NCBI RefSeq assembly: GCF_013409365.1
Contig: NZ_JACCBA010000001.1
Span: 4,464,001-4,528,000 of the forward strand
Reading direction: 5' to 3'
DNA: 64,000 bases
Origin: Actinomadura luteofluorescens
GTDB taxonomy: Bacteria; Actinomycetota; Actinomycetes; Streptosporangiales; Streptosporangiaceae
Position 1 is the stretch's first letter. Every line of letters begins with the position of its first letter. The notes beneath the pieces were generated by a model. It was not told the DNA's origin. It ran no database searches and was given only the letters and a program-made list of their open reading frames with translations. This document shows positions 26,587-34,910 of the stretch, piece by piece. The position numbers and the translations under genes were made by a program.

Positions 26587-27411
26587 ATGACCTTCCTCGT
26601 CACAGGTGCCACCGGGACCGTCGGCCGTCTCGTCGTCGAGGAACTCCGCGCGGCAGGGCAGCCGGTTCGCGCCCTGACCAGGAACCCCGCCAGGGCCGCC
26701 TTTCCCGAGGGTGTCGAGGTCGTCGCCGGCGACCTCGCCGACCTCGACTCACTGACCGGTGTCTTCGACGGCGTCGTGGCCGCACACCTGATCAACTTCG
26801 CGGGTGACGACTACACGCCCCTGCCCGACGGTGCCGGTCTGGTGCGGCTGGCCGCCGAGGCGGGCGTACGGCGGGTCACGGTGCTCGGCGGGCGCGCGGA
26901 CGGTGGGCTGGAGCAGGCTCTGGCCGCCGGCGGCATCGAGTGGACGCTGCTCGAACCGGTCGAGTTCATGTCCAACACGCTGCGCTGGTGGGCACAGACG
27001 ATCAAGGCCGAGGGCATCATCAAGGAGCCGTTCGGGGACCGGCTCAGCGCGCTGGTGCACGAGCGCGACATCGCCGCCGTGGCCGCCACGGTGCTGGTCG
27101 AGGGCGGGCAGGGCGGCGAGACGCTCACCATCACCGGCCCCGAGGCGATCACGCTCAGGGACAAGGTCGCGATCCTGAGCGCGGCCATCGGCACGAACGT
27201 GGGGTTCGTGGAACTGACCGTGGACGAGGCGCGCGCCAAGTGGCGCGGCGACGGCATGGGCGAGGGGACCATCGAGTTCCTCGTCAACGCGCTGGGGAAC
27301 ACGCCAGAGGCCGGCTACACCGTGGTCCCGACCGTCAAGGAGATCACCGGCCGCGACGCGCGCGGCTTCGCCCAGTGGTCCGCCGAGAACGCCGCCGCCT
27401 TCCGCTCCTGA
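26587..27411 (+). CDS. NmrA-like NAD(P)-binding oxidoreductase
   Basis: Protein of 274 residues with Rossmann motif VTGATGTVGRLVVEEL at the N-terminus, RALTRNP after the second strand (NADPH preference) and TLLEPVEFMSNTLRWWAQTI in the substrate half. This is the QOR2/NmrA branch of atypical SDRs, which includes quinone reductases and redox sensors. In actinomycetes such genes are usually induced by an adjacent HxlR regulator in response to electrophiles; no HxlR gene is next to it, but the promoter has strong inverted repeats. Confidence 0.9.
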   Translation: MTFLVTGATGTVGRLVVEELRAAGQPVRALTRNPARAAFPEGVEVVAGDLADLDSLTGVFDGVVAAHLINFAGDDYTPLPDGAGLVRLAAEAGVRRVTVLGGRADGGLEQALAAGGIEWTLLEPVEFMSNTLRWWAQTIKAEGIIKEPFGDRLSALVHERDIAAVAATVLVEGGQGGETLTITGPEAITLRDKVAILSAAIGTNVGFVELTVDEARAKWRGDGMGEGTIEFLVNALGNTPEAGYTVVPTVKEITGRDARGFAQWSAENAAAFRS

Positions 27412-27436
27412 TCGGCGACCACCGGGCAAAGGCGGC

Positions 27437-27478
27437 GGCACGGGCGCACTGCGGCGTACGCCGCAGTGCGCCCGTGCC
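27437..27478. repeat. Perfect 42-bp palindrome downstream of the NmrA-like gene
   Basis: The left half GGCACGGGCGCACTGCGGCG plus T is matched exactly by its complement with no unpaired centre (TA axis at 27457/27458). It lies 26 bases after the NmrA-like stop. It may act as a terminator stem or as a dimer-binding site; there is no U-run. Confidence 0.7.
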
Positions 27479-27552
27479 CCTTCCGGGCTCAGAAACCCCG
27501 CCTCGCCGGCTGCGATCAAGAACTGTGGACCGCCTCGACACGTCGTGAGAAG

Positions 27553-27592
27553 CGGAAAGAGCCCCCACGCTGTCGCGTGGGGGCTCTTTCCG
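27553..27592 (+). terminator. Strong hairpin terminator
   Basis: CGGAAAGAGCCCCCACGC and its complement are 18-base perfect arms around TGTC, with the right arm ending in CTCTTTCCG, so the transcript has a short U-rich tail. It terminates transcription from the NmrA-like gene or protects the gene downstream; it is symmetric and could work on either strand. Confidence 0.75.
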
Positions 27593-27931
27593 TCACTACC
27601 CCATCTTCCACTCGATGGCCCGGAGCCGTCTCCGGCTGTCTCTCGGACTCGTGACTGTCGCTGCTCATCGCGCGAGGCGCCGGTGGCGGGGGCGTCGGCA
27701 CCGACGATCTCGACGACGACGCCGCGTTCGACGTTGGTCTGCCGCCCTACATCCGGCTGCACGCACTCCTGGCACCCGAGCCGGGTGCTCCCCGGCACCG
27801 CCGGCCCCGGGCGGTCACCCAGCGCCTCGAGCCCGGTGACAAAGCCACCCGGCTTCGGACGGTCCATGAGTGCGACGGCGGCCCGGAAGGGCGGCCGGAG
27901 CCTAGGGAAACAAACGAAAGGAACAAGAACA
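27593..27931. other. 339-base gap without a supported gene
   Basis: No gene is supported. On the minus strand, codons from ATG 27867 to about 27690 have coding-like GC3, but there is no ribosome site and the frame runs through the terminator and the whole NmrA-like gene without a stop, so at most it is a gene remnant. The last 30 bases supply the ribosome site (AAAGGA) of the next gene. Confidence 0.4.
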
Positions 27932-28405
27932 ATGGAAATCAGGATTGCGGATCCTCGCGATCTGAAGGGCATCCGCCGGATCGTGAGCGACGTGGTGGCG
28001 GACCGCAACCAGTACTGGGTTCGGCGGGCCCTCCCGCTGGAGCCCTCCTTCCAGGACGTTCGGACCGTCTACCTGGTCGCGGCCGAGGGCGAGGAGGTCC
28101 TCGCCTTCATGCGCGGGCGGTGGATCAGTCGGTCGTGGTCGGAGCTGCACGTGGGCCCCGACGAGGACTTCCACGTGGACATGTTCGCCGTGGTCTCCGG
28201 CCACAGCGGGAAGGACCTCGTGCGGCTCTTCGTGGAGTCGGCGGGCGAGTTCTTCACGGGGCCGGTCACGATCGGCTTCAACGTTCCCGAGGGCAGTCCG
28301 CTGCTCGACGTGCTGGTGACGCTGGGGTGTGAGATCGCCCCCACCGACACGTTCTACGAGACCGGTGCACGGCGCCTTCAGGGCCGGTGGCACCGCGGTA
28401 GCTAG
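27932..28405 (+). CDS. Hypothetical protein, possibly GNAT-like
   Basis: Protein of 157 residues starting at ATG 27932 with AAAGGA upstream. The opening RIADPRDLKGIRRIVSDVV and the alternation of strands and helices resemble a GCN5-type acetyltransferase, but the acetyl-CoA pyrophosphate loop (Q/RxxGxG/A) is not obvious; VSGHSGKDLVRLFVESA may take its place. So acyl transfer is only suggested. It is a single gene bounded by two strong hairpins. Confidence 0.65.
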   Translation: MEIRIADPRDLKGIRRIVSDVVADRNQYWVRRALPLEPSFQDVRTVYLVAAEGEEVLAFMRGRWISRSWSELHVGPDEDFHVDMFAVVSGHSGKDLVRLFVESAGEFFTGPVTIGFNVPEGSPLLDVLVTLGCEIAPTDTFYETGARRLQGRWHRGS

Positions 28406-28409
28406 TTCG

Positions 28410-28450
28410 TGAGGGGGTGGTGGGGCCGCGCTGGCCCCACCACCCCCTCA
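28410..28450 (+). terminator. Strong hairpin terminator
   Basis: TGAGGGGGTGGTGGGGCC and its perfect complement (28433-28450) are 18-base arms around GCGCT, directly after the stop codon at 28405, followed by TTGTT. From here to the 58-bp repeat at 28668 (about 217 bases) I see no gene. Confidence 0.8.
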
Positions 28451-28667
28451 TTGTTCGCGTGGGTGTCGCGTGTCCGGGGGCCGGTCCGGAGGGACCCCCA
28501 CCGCCGCGCTCGGCACAAGACACGCAAGCCACGCGGCACCTGGACACCCACCGGGCACATCACCCCGCCCGCAGCCTGAACCCCCGGCACTCACGACGCT
28601 GACACACCGCCACAAACCGGACCCAAGGGCCGAGGCATCCTCCTGCGTGCCTGCCGCTTCGGTCGCT

Positions 28668-28725
28668 GCGGTCACAGAAGACTGGCCTCCGTAACGACGA
28701 AGACCCCGGAGCTTGCTGCTCCGGG
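28668..28725. repeat. 58-bp direct repeat, copy 2 (tRNA-Leu terminator region)
   Basis: Same sequence as 25596-25653 with five differences. It includes the perfect hairpin CCCCGGAGC-TTGCT-GCTCCGGGG, which on the minus strand lies about 50 bases past the tRNA-Leu 3' end and probably terminates that transcript. Copy 1 thus looks like a displaced copy of tRNA flanking DNA. Confidence 0.75.
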
Positions 28726-28772
28726 GTCTGTTCCGTCACTGTGGGGCTAGGACTTTCGTCTGTACCCCTGAG

Positions 28773-28855
28773 TGGGCGAGGAGGGATTTGAACCCTCACA
28801 TCCTTTCGGACACACGGACCTGAACCGTGCGCGTCTGCCGTTCCGCCACCCGCCC
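28773..28855 (-). tRNA. tRNA-Leu (anticodon CAG)
   Basis: Read on the minus strand, GGGCGGG and CTCGCCC form the acceptor stem (one G-U pair) with discriminator A. The D-arm begins GCGGAACGG, the anticodon stem CACGG/CCGTG encloses TTCAGGT (anticodon CAG), a long variable arm follows (GTCCGAAAGGAT), and the T-arm carries GGGTTCAAATCC. The long variable arm and A73 fit tRNA-Leu. CCA is not encoded. Its position just before fhaA is typical of this locus in actinomycetes. Confidence 0.93.
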
Positions 28856-28983
28856 GTGGGTGCCGTCCCGTTTCCGGGTGCCTGAAAAGGCTAGCACGGG
28901 GCCGGGGGTGGTTAGGTATCCAGATACGCCGAGCGAACCTTCGCACCGATACGATCGTCTACCAGTGGGGAAGGGAGGTGCCC

Positions 28984-29739
28984 GTGGGCGTCATTCAGCG
29001 CTTCGAGCGACGGCTCGAGGGCATGGTCGAAGGGGCCTTCGCCCGTGCCTTCAAGTCCGAGCTGCAGCCGGTCGAGGTGGCCAGTGCTGTGCAGCGCGAG
29101 ATGGACGATCGGGCGGCGATCGTGGCACAGGGCCGCACGCTCGTGCCGAACGACTTCGTCGTGGAGATCTCTCAGCAGGACGGGCAGCGGCTGCAGGTGT
29201 ACGCCGACAGCCTGAGCCAGGAGCTGGCGAATCTCGCGCGCGAGTACGCGAAGGAGCAGGGGTACTCCTTCGTGGGTCCGGTGCGGGTGAGGTTCGAGAA
29301 CGCGGGGGACCTCGCCACGGGCATGTTCCGCATCAGGTCGGGCGTGATCCGGGGCTCGACGGTCGAGGGCGGGGAGATCCGCCGGCCGGTGAGCGACGTG
29401 CCGCAGGGCGGCCGGGGCGGGGTGTTCGGGGGGCATCCGCGCCTTCTGGTGACCACGGCGGTGGAGGGATCGGACACGACTCAGCGCACCTATGAGATCA
29501 ACACTCCCGTGACCCTGCTGGGTCGCGGCACCGACTGCGACCTGCGCCTCGTCGACCCCGGCGTATCACGGCACCATGCCGAGATACGCGTAGAAGGTCC
29601 CGAAATCGCTCTCGTGGATCTAGGGTCGACCAACGGCTCGTTCGTGAACGGGCAGCCGATCCGGCGGGTGACGCTGGTCGACGGCTCCCGGGTCACGATG
29701 GGCCGCACCACTCTTGTGTTCCGCCGCGATAGGGAGTAA
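28984..29739 (+). CDS. fhaA: FhaA: DUF3662/FHA domain protein
   Basis: Protein of 251 residues. The N-terminal DUF3662 domain opens GVIQRFERRLEGMVEGAFAR, and the C-terminal FHA domain (about 160-245) has the phosphothreonine-binding set GRGTDCDLRL, SRHHAEI and STNGSFVN. FhaA binds phosphorylated partners of the PknA/PknB kinases, including the flippase regulator MviN in mycobacteria, and tunes peptidoglycan synthesis. GTG 28984 is preferred over GTG 28978 because AGGGAGG at 28972 gives proper spacing only to 28984. The Gly/Arg linker between domains is shorter than in M. tuberculosis. Confidence 0.93.
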   Translation: MGVIQRFERRLEGMVEGAFARAFKSELQPVEVASAVQREMDDRAAIVAQGRTLVPNDFVVEISQQDGQRLQVYADSLSQELANLAREYAKEQGYSFVGPVRVRFENAGDLATGMFRIRSGVIRGSTVEGGEIRRPVSDVPQGGRGGVFGGHPRLLVTTAVEGSDTTQRTYEINTPVTLLGRGTDCDLRLVDPGVSRHHAEIRVEGPEIALVDLGSTNGSFVNGQPIRRVTLVDGSRVTMGRTTLVFRRDRE

Positions 29740-29750
29740 CCCCGACTCCG

Positions 29751-30248
29751 ATGTCCCCATTCACCCTCACGCTGATCAAGCTGGCGTTCCTCGCGGTGCT
29801 GTGGCTGTTCGTCATCGCGGCCGTCGGCGTGATCAGGGCCGACCTGTTCGGCTCGAAAGCCGCCTCGAAGGCGGCCAATCGCGCGTCCCAGCCCCGTCCC
29901 CCCCGGGCGGCGAGACAGCCGAAGCCGCCGCGGCCGCAGCGCAGCGCCCAGAACAGCGCCCCGACAAAGCTGGTCGTCGTCCAGGGCGAGCGGGCCGGCA
30001 CCGTCATCGACCTCACGGGGGTGCCCATCACCATCGGCCGCGCCAATGACGCCACGCTCGTCGTGACCGACGACTACGCTTCGAGCCGGCATGCCCGACT
30101 TTTCGCGCAGGACGGTCAGTGGATCGTGGAAGATCTCGGCTCGACCAATGGGACGTATCTCGGACGCACGAAGGTGAGCCGGCCGATGCCGATTCCACCC
30201 GGCGTTCCGGTCCGTATCGGCAAGACCGTGATCGAGCTGCGCAAATGA
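29751..30248 (+). CDS. fhaB: FhaB (FipA-partner type) FHA domain membrane protein
   Basis: Protein of 165 residues: N-terminal membrane segment (about 7-29), a Pro/Arg-rich linker, and a C-terminal FHA domain with GRANDATLVV, SSRHARLF and STNGTYLG. It reads phosphothreonine signals of the kinases encoded downstream at the membrane. It starts 11 bases after fhaA and its stop overlaps the pstP start by four bases. Confidence 0.93.
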   Translation: MSPFTLTLIKLAFLAVLWLFVIAAVGVIRADLFGSKAASKAANRASQPRPPRAARQPKPPRPQRSAQNSAPTKLVVVQGERAGTVIDLTGVPITIGRANDATLVVTDDYASSRHARLFAQDGQWIVEDLGSTNGTYLGRTKVSRPMPIPPGVPVRIGKTVIELRK

Positions 30249-31831
30249 CACTGGGAATCCGCTACGCCGCGCGCTCCGACGTGGGCATGCTGCGCGAGGG
30301 CAACGAGGACTCGGCGTACGCGGGCGCGCACCTGCTCGCGGTGGCCGACGGGATGGGCGGGCACGTCGGCGGCGAGATCGCGAGCGCCGCGGCGATCGAG
30401 GCGCTGCGGGGGCTCGACAAGGACCTTCCCGCGACCGAGCTGCTGGCCGCGCTGGAGCACACGGTCAAGACGGCGAACGACAACCTGCACCGCATCGTGG
30501 AGTCCGACCCCGCCCTGCAGGGCATGGGGACGACGCTGACCGCGATGCTGTGGGCGGGCAACCAGGTCGCGCTGGTGCACATCGGCGACTCGCGCGCCTA
30601 CCTGCTCCGCGACGGCAGCCTGTTCCAGATCACGCACGACCACACGCTGGTGCAGTCCCTGGTCGACGAGGGCAGGATCAGCCCGGACGAGGCGGCCTCG
30701 CACCCGCAGCGGTCGCTGCTGCTGCGGGCGCTGGACGGCCGCGGCGAGGTCGACCCCGACCTGTCGCTGCGCGAGGCCAAGGTCGGCGACCGGTACCTGC
30801 TGTGCTCGGACGGCCTGTCCGGCGTCGTCACGGCGGAGACGATCTTCCAGGTGCTCACGGACGTCGACGACCCCGAGCAGGCCGTCCGGCAGCTGATAGA
30901 CCTGGCGAACCGCGGCGGCGGCCCCGACAACATCACCTGCGTCGTCGCCGACGTGGTGGACCTGGAGCGCCAGCCCCCGACGGGCGGCCCCGGCCACGCG
31001 GTGGGGGCGGCGGCCAACGCGGCGCCGCCGGAGCGGCCGGGCGGGGGGACGGGGCCGAACACGACCGTCGCCGACACCCCGGCGGGGCGGGCCGCGCAGC
31101 TGCGCGAGACCAGGCCGCAGCCGCCCGTGGCGGTGGACGAGATGCCGCCGCCGCAGGCCCCGATGCCGATGAGCGACGCGATGGGCCCCCCACCGGCGCC
31201 GGGCGCGATGCCGCAGGCCCAGCAGATGCGGGCGCGGCGGGGCGGCACGCGGCGCTGGACGTGGCTGGTCGTCGTGGCGGGCGTGGTCGTCGTGGGCGTC
31301 GTGGCGGGCGGGTTCGTACTGCTGCAGAACGTCCGGAACGGCTACTACATCGGCGCGAACAAGGACGGCGAGGTCGTCCTCTACCGCGGGACGACGCAGA
31401 AGGTGCCGGGCCTCAGCCTGTCGCGCGAGGCCGCCAAGAAGGAGCAGCCGAAGCAGGCGATCCTGGTGGCCGACCTCCCGCAGGACCTCCAGCAGCAGGT
31501 CAAGGACACCTACACCGTGGACGGCCCGAAGGCGCTGAAGCAGCTGGAGAACGCCGTCTGCAAGTACTCCCTCATCGGGGAGGGCGGCAAGGTCGTCATG
31601 GTGAAGGGCCGTGAGCAGCAGAACTGCCGGCAGTCCTCCGTGAAGAGCAGCGACATCCGGATCGACGAGCTGCCCGCATCGGACGTGACCGCGGTCGAGA
31701 AGGGCACCCTCGTGTTCATCGGGCAGAAGGCGGCGCAGGCCAAGCTCGACCAGCTCGGCGCGCACCGGGAAGAGTGCAAGCAGCGCACCCCGTCCATCAA
31801 GGACTGCCCCTCCAGCGGGGGGAGCTCGTAG
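30245..31831 (+). CDS. pstP: PP2C-type Ser/Thr phosphatase PstP
   Basis: Membrane phosphatase of 528 residues. The PP2C domain (about 1-240) has the metal-binding motifs REGNEDSAY, VADGMGGHVGGE, GDSRAYLLRDG and GGPDNITCVV. A Pro/Gly-rich linker leads to a membrane segment (about 336-360) and a 165-residue extracytoplasmic domain with several cysteines. It reverses PknA/PknB phosphorylation and is the only PP2C of this locus. Start overlaps the fhaB stop (ATGA); its stop abuts the rodA/ftsW start. Confidence 0.94.
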   Translation: MTLGIRYAARSDVGMLREGNEDSAYAGAHLLAVADGMGGHVGGEIASAAAIEALRGLDKDLPATELLAALEHTVKTANDNLHRIVESDPALQGMGTTLTAMLWAGNQVALVHIGDSRAYLLRDGSLFQITHDHTLVQSLVDEGRISPDEAASHPQRSLLLRALDGRGEVDPDLSLREAKVGDRYLLCSDGLSGVVTAETIFQVLTDVDDPEQAVRQLIDLANRGGGPDNITCVVADVVDLERQPPTGGPGHAVGAAANAAPPERPGGGTGPNTTVADTPAGRAAQLRETRPQPPVAVDEMPPPQAPMPMSDAMGPPPAPGAMPQAQQMRARRGGTRRWTWLVVVAGVVVVGVVAGGFVLLQNVRNGYYIGANKDGEVVLYRGTTQKVPGLSLSREAAKKEQPKQAILVADLPQDLQQQVKDTYTVDGPKALKQLENAVCKYSLIGEGGKVVMVKGREQQNCRQSSVKSSDIRIDELPASDVTAVEKGTLVFIGQKAAQAKLDQLGAHREECKQRTPSIKDCPSSGGSS

Positions 31832-33418
31832 ATGCAATCCATCGGGGACCAGATCAGGGCCCACCTCCCGTACCAGCGGCGCAACGCCGCCTCGCTGGCG
31901 CTTCTGGCGTTCGCGATGGTCCTGACGCTGTCGGCGTTCGCGGAGGTCGGCCTCGCCCGTGACGGGAACATCCCCGGCGGCCTGTTCGTGTACGGCGGCG
32001 GCCTGGCCGTCCTGGCGTTCATCGCCTACCTGATCCAGGCGAAGTTCACCCCGTACGCCGACCCGCTGCTGCTGCCGCTCGCCGTGGCGCTGAACGGCAT
32101 CGGGCTGGCGATGATCTACCGCCTGGACCTCGACACCAGCCACGACCGCAAGGTCGCGGCGGCCGCGGGCAAGAAGCTGCTCCCCGACGCCGCCGACGCG
32201 CCCGGCCAGCTGATGTGGACGTTCATCGGGATCGCCCTGTTCGTCGGCGCCGTGATGATCATGCGCGACACCGACAAGCCCGACGCGCCGCTGTCGTTCA
32301 CGCCGAAGACCGCGCAGCGCTACACGTACCTGATCGGGCTCACCGCGGTCGTCCTGCTGCTGCTGCCGATCGTCCCCGGCATCGGAGCGGAGATCAACGG
32401 CGCCCGGGTGTGGATCCATCTGGGTCCGTTCTCGGTGCAGCCGGGCGAGTTCGCCAAGCTCCTGCTGGTGGTCTTCTTCGCCGGGTATCTGGTGAACAAG
32501 CGGCAGGCGATGTCGCTGATCGGCAAGAAGGTCGGCCCGATCAGCCTGCCCCGGGCCCGCGACCTCGGCCCGATCATGGTGATCTGGTTCTTCTGCCTCG
32601 GCGTCCTGTTCATGCAGAAGGACCTCGGCACCGCGCTGCTGTTCTTCGGCCTGTTCGTGTCGATGCTGTACATCGCGACCCAGCGGGTGTCGTGGGTGGT
32701 GATCGGTGTCGGGCTGCTGTCGGTCGGCATCTTCATCGCCACGCTGCTGCCGTTCATGGGCCACGTGAACCAGCGCATCGACATCTGGCAGAACCCCAAG
32801 CCCTACTTCGACGGCGGCTGCCTGCTGGAGAGCGGCAAGGTCGTCCCGGTCAACCCCGACACCACCATCTACAAGAAGTACAAGGCGCAGGGCACCATCT
32901 CGCCGGGCTTCTCCGCCTGCGCGGAGCTGGGCGGGGAGTACTCCGACAGCGCGCAGCTGATGAAGGGCCTGTTCGCGCTCGGCCAGGGCGGCGTGCTCGG
33001 CACCGGGCTCGGCCAGGGCGAGCCGTGGCGCACGCCCCTGTCGTTCAGCGACTTCATCTTCGACTCGCTCGGCGAGGAACTCGGGCTGACCGGGTTGATG
33101 GTGCTGCTGCTGATATACGCGTTGATCGTGCAACGCGGGATGAAGACGGCCGTGGCGGCGCGGGACCCGTTCCTGAAGCTGTTCGCGGGCGGCGTGTCGT
33201 TCGTGCTGGCCCTCCAGGTCTTCGTGATCGTCGGGGGCGTCACGCGGCTCATCCCGCTCACCGGCCTGACGACGCCCTTCCTGTCCCAGGGCGGTTCGTC
33301 GCTGATGGCCAACTGGATCCTGATCGCGATCCTGGTGCGAATGAGCCACGACGCGCGCAAGCCGGCCCCGCAGGCGATCCAGGACGAGGGCATGACCCAG
33401 ATCGTGAGCACGAGGTGA
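31832..33418 (+). CDS. SEDS peptidoglycan glycosyltransferase (FtsW/RodA)
   Basis: Polytopic membrane protein of 528 residues with about twelve segments. Family signatures include GARVWIHLGPFSVQPGEFAK, the SEDS motif DFIFDSLGEELGL and LTTPFLSQGGSSLMANW near the C-terminus. In this locus it is the RodA-like polymerase that works with the PbpA transpeptidase next to it. A larger than usual loop around residues 325-370 (DIWQNPKPYFDGGC to GEYSDSAQL) contains two cysteines. ATG follows the pstP stop with no gap. Confidence 0.93.
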   Translation: MQSIGDQIRAHLPYQRRNAASLALLAFAMVLTLSAFAEVGLARDGNIPGGLFVYGGGLAVLAFIAYLIQAKFTPYADPLLLPLAVALNGIGLAMIYRLDLDTSHDRKVAAAAGKKLLPDAADAPGQLMWTFIGIALFVGAVMIMRDTDKPDAPLSFTPKTAQRYTYLIGLTAVVLLLLPIVPGIGAEINGARVWIHLGPFSVQPGEFAKLLLVVFFAGYLVNKRQAMSLIGKKVGPISLPRARDLGPIMVIWFFCLGVLFMQKDLGTALLFFGLFVSMLYIATQRVSWVVIGVGLLSVGIFIATLLPFMGHVNQRIDIWQNPKPYFDGGCLLESGKVVPVNPDTTIYKKYKAQGTISPGFSACAELGGEYSDSAQLMKGLFALGQGGVLGTGLGQGEPWRTPLSFSDFIFDSLGEELGLTGLMVLLLIYALIVQRGMKTAVAARDPFLKLFAGGVSFVLALQVFVIVGGVTRLIPLTGLTTPFLSQGGSSLMANWILIAILVRMSHDARKPAPQAIQDEGMTQIVSTR

Positions 33419-33428
33419 CTTCCCCCCA

Positions 33429-34910
33429 ATGAACATGGACAAGCCGGTTCGGCGGGTGGCGATCTTCGCGCTGCTGCTGTTCTTCGGCCTGATGGCGCAG
33501 GTCAACTACGTCCAGGGCAGCCAGGCGGAGGACCTGCGGACCGACGCGCGCAACAGCCGCCAGTACGCGGACGTGTTCAACTCGCCGCGCGGCCAGATCT
33601 CGGCGGGCGGCGAGGTCCTGGTGACCTCGAAGGAGACCGGCAAGGACAACCCGAAGTACGGCCGGACCTACAAGGACGGGGCGGTCTTCGCCCCGATCAC
33701 CGGGTACTTCAACGGCAACGCCACCCAGGTCGAGCGGGCCTACAACTCGCTGCTCGGCGGCAAGGACACGCGGATCACGCAGCAGCGCTGGTTCGACACG
33801 TTCATCGGCAAGAAGGCCGAGGGCGCGAACGTCGAGCTGACGATCGACCCGCAGGCGCAGCGCACCGCCTACGAGCAGCTGAAGGCGGGGACGGCGCAGG
33901 GCCGCCGCGGCGGCGCGGTGGTGATCGACGTGAAGACGGGCGCGGTGAAGGTGGCGGCGTCGTGGCCGTCGTTCGACCCGAACGAGGTCGCGCCGCAGAC
34001 CGGTGAGAAGGGCGGCAAGCGCCTGGAGCAGCTCGACAAGGGCGACGGCGTCGTCAAGCCGCTGGTCGACAACGCGCTCAGCCAGACGTTCCCGCCCGGG
34101 TCCTCGTTCAAGGCGGTCGTGTCGGCGATCGGGATGCAGAAGCTCGGCCTGAACAGCTCCTCGACGGTGGACACCGGCCAGCTGATCCTGCCGGAGTCGG
34201 GGCGTCCGCTGCCGAACTCGCACGACACCGGCAACTGCGGCGGTGCGGCCCCGCTGCGCGGCGCCTTCGCCGAGTCCTGCAACACCTCGTTCGCGAAGAT
34301 GGCGCTGAGCATGGGCATCCAGGAGCTGCACGACGGCGCCACGCGGTTCGGGTTCGGCAAGCACGTCCAGCTGGAGCCCGACATGTACGCCGCGGAGAGC
34401 GACGTCCCGGTGTCGATCAAGGACGCCAAGGGCAACACGATCGAGACCGGCAAGGACGGCACGGCCCGGTCCGGTATCGGCCAGGAGAACGTGCGCGCGA
34501 CGCCGCTGCAGATGGCGCTGGTCGCCTGCTCGATCGCCAACGACGGCAAGATCATGAACCCGTACGTGGTGCAGAAGGTCCGCGCGAAGGACCAGAGCGA
34601 GCTCTACAACGCCTCGCCGAAGGAGTTCGGCGAGGCCATGAGCGGCGACCAGGCGGGCCAGCTGGAGGACATGATGCGCGCGGTGGTCTCCGAGGGCACC
34701 GCGAAGAACCTGGCGGGCAGGCGGATCGCCGGCAAGACCGGTACCGCCGAGCAGGGCCCGGGCAACCCGAACGCGAACTGGTTCGTCGGGTTCAGCCCGG
34801 TCGAGAACCCGCGTTACGCGTTCGCCGTGATGGTCGAGGCCCCGGGCTCCGGCGCGGCCAACGCCGGCCCCGTCGCCGCGGCGATCATGGCTAAGGTCCT
34901 GCAGAAGTGA
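33429..34910 (+). CDS. pbpA: PbpA: class B penicillin-binding protein
   Basis: Transpeptidase of 493 residues with an N-terminal anchor (about 11-27), a PBP dimerisation domain and a C-terminal acyltransferase domain. Active-site motifs: Ser225-Ser-Phe-Lys228 (SxxK), Ser283-Cys-Asn285 (SxN) and Lys436-Thr-Gly-Thr439 (KTGT). It cross-links peptidoglycan together with the SEDS protein upstream. The stop overlaps the next start by four bases (GTGA), so translation with the kinase is coupled. Confidence 0.94.
   Translation: MNMDKPVRRVAIFALLLFFGLMAQVNYVQGSQAEDLRTDARNSRQYADVFNSPRGQISAGGEVLVTSKETGKDNPKYGRTYKDGAVFAPITGYFNGNATQVERAYNSLLGGKDTRITQQRWFDTFIGKKAEGANVELTIDPQAQRTAYEQLKAGTAQGRRGGAVVIDVKTGAVKVAASWPSFDPNEVAPQTGEKGGKRLEQLDKGDGVVKPLVDNALSQTFPPGSSFKAVVSAIGMQKLGLNSSSTVDTGQLILPESGRPLPNSHDTGNCGGAAPLRGAFAESCNTSFAKMALSMGIQELHDGATRFGFGKHVQLEPDMYAAESDVPVSIKDAKGNTIETGKDGTARSGIGQENVRATPLQMALVACSIANDGKIMNPYVVQKVRAKDQSELYNASPKEFGEAMSGDQAGQLEDMMRAVVSEGTAKNLAGRRIAGKTGTAEQGPGNPNANWFVGFSPVENPRYAFAVMVEAPGSGAANAGPVAAAIMAKVLQK

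Noticed and set aside
27690-27867. Possible small minus-strand gene starting at ATG 27867 with high GC3
   Set aside because: No ribosome site; frame continues without stop through a terminator and the whole NmrA-like gene; no recognisable domain.
30116-33505. Long minus-strand open frame opposite pstP and the SEDS gene
   Set aside because: Both genes on the plus strand have full domain signatures and the antisense frame has none.
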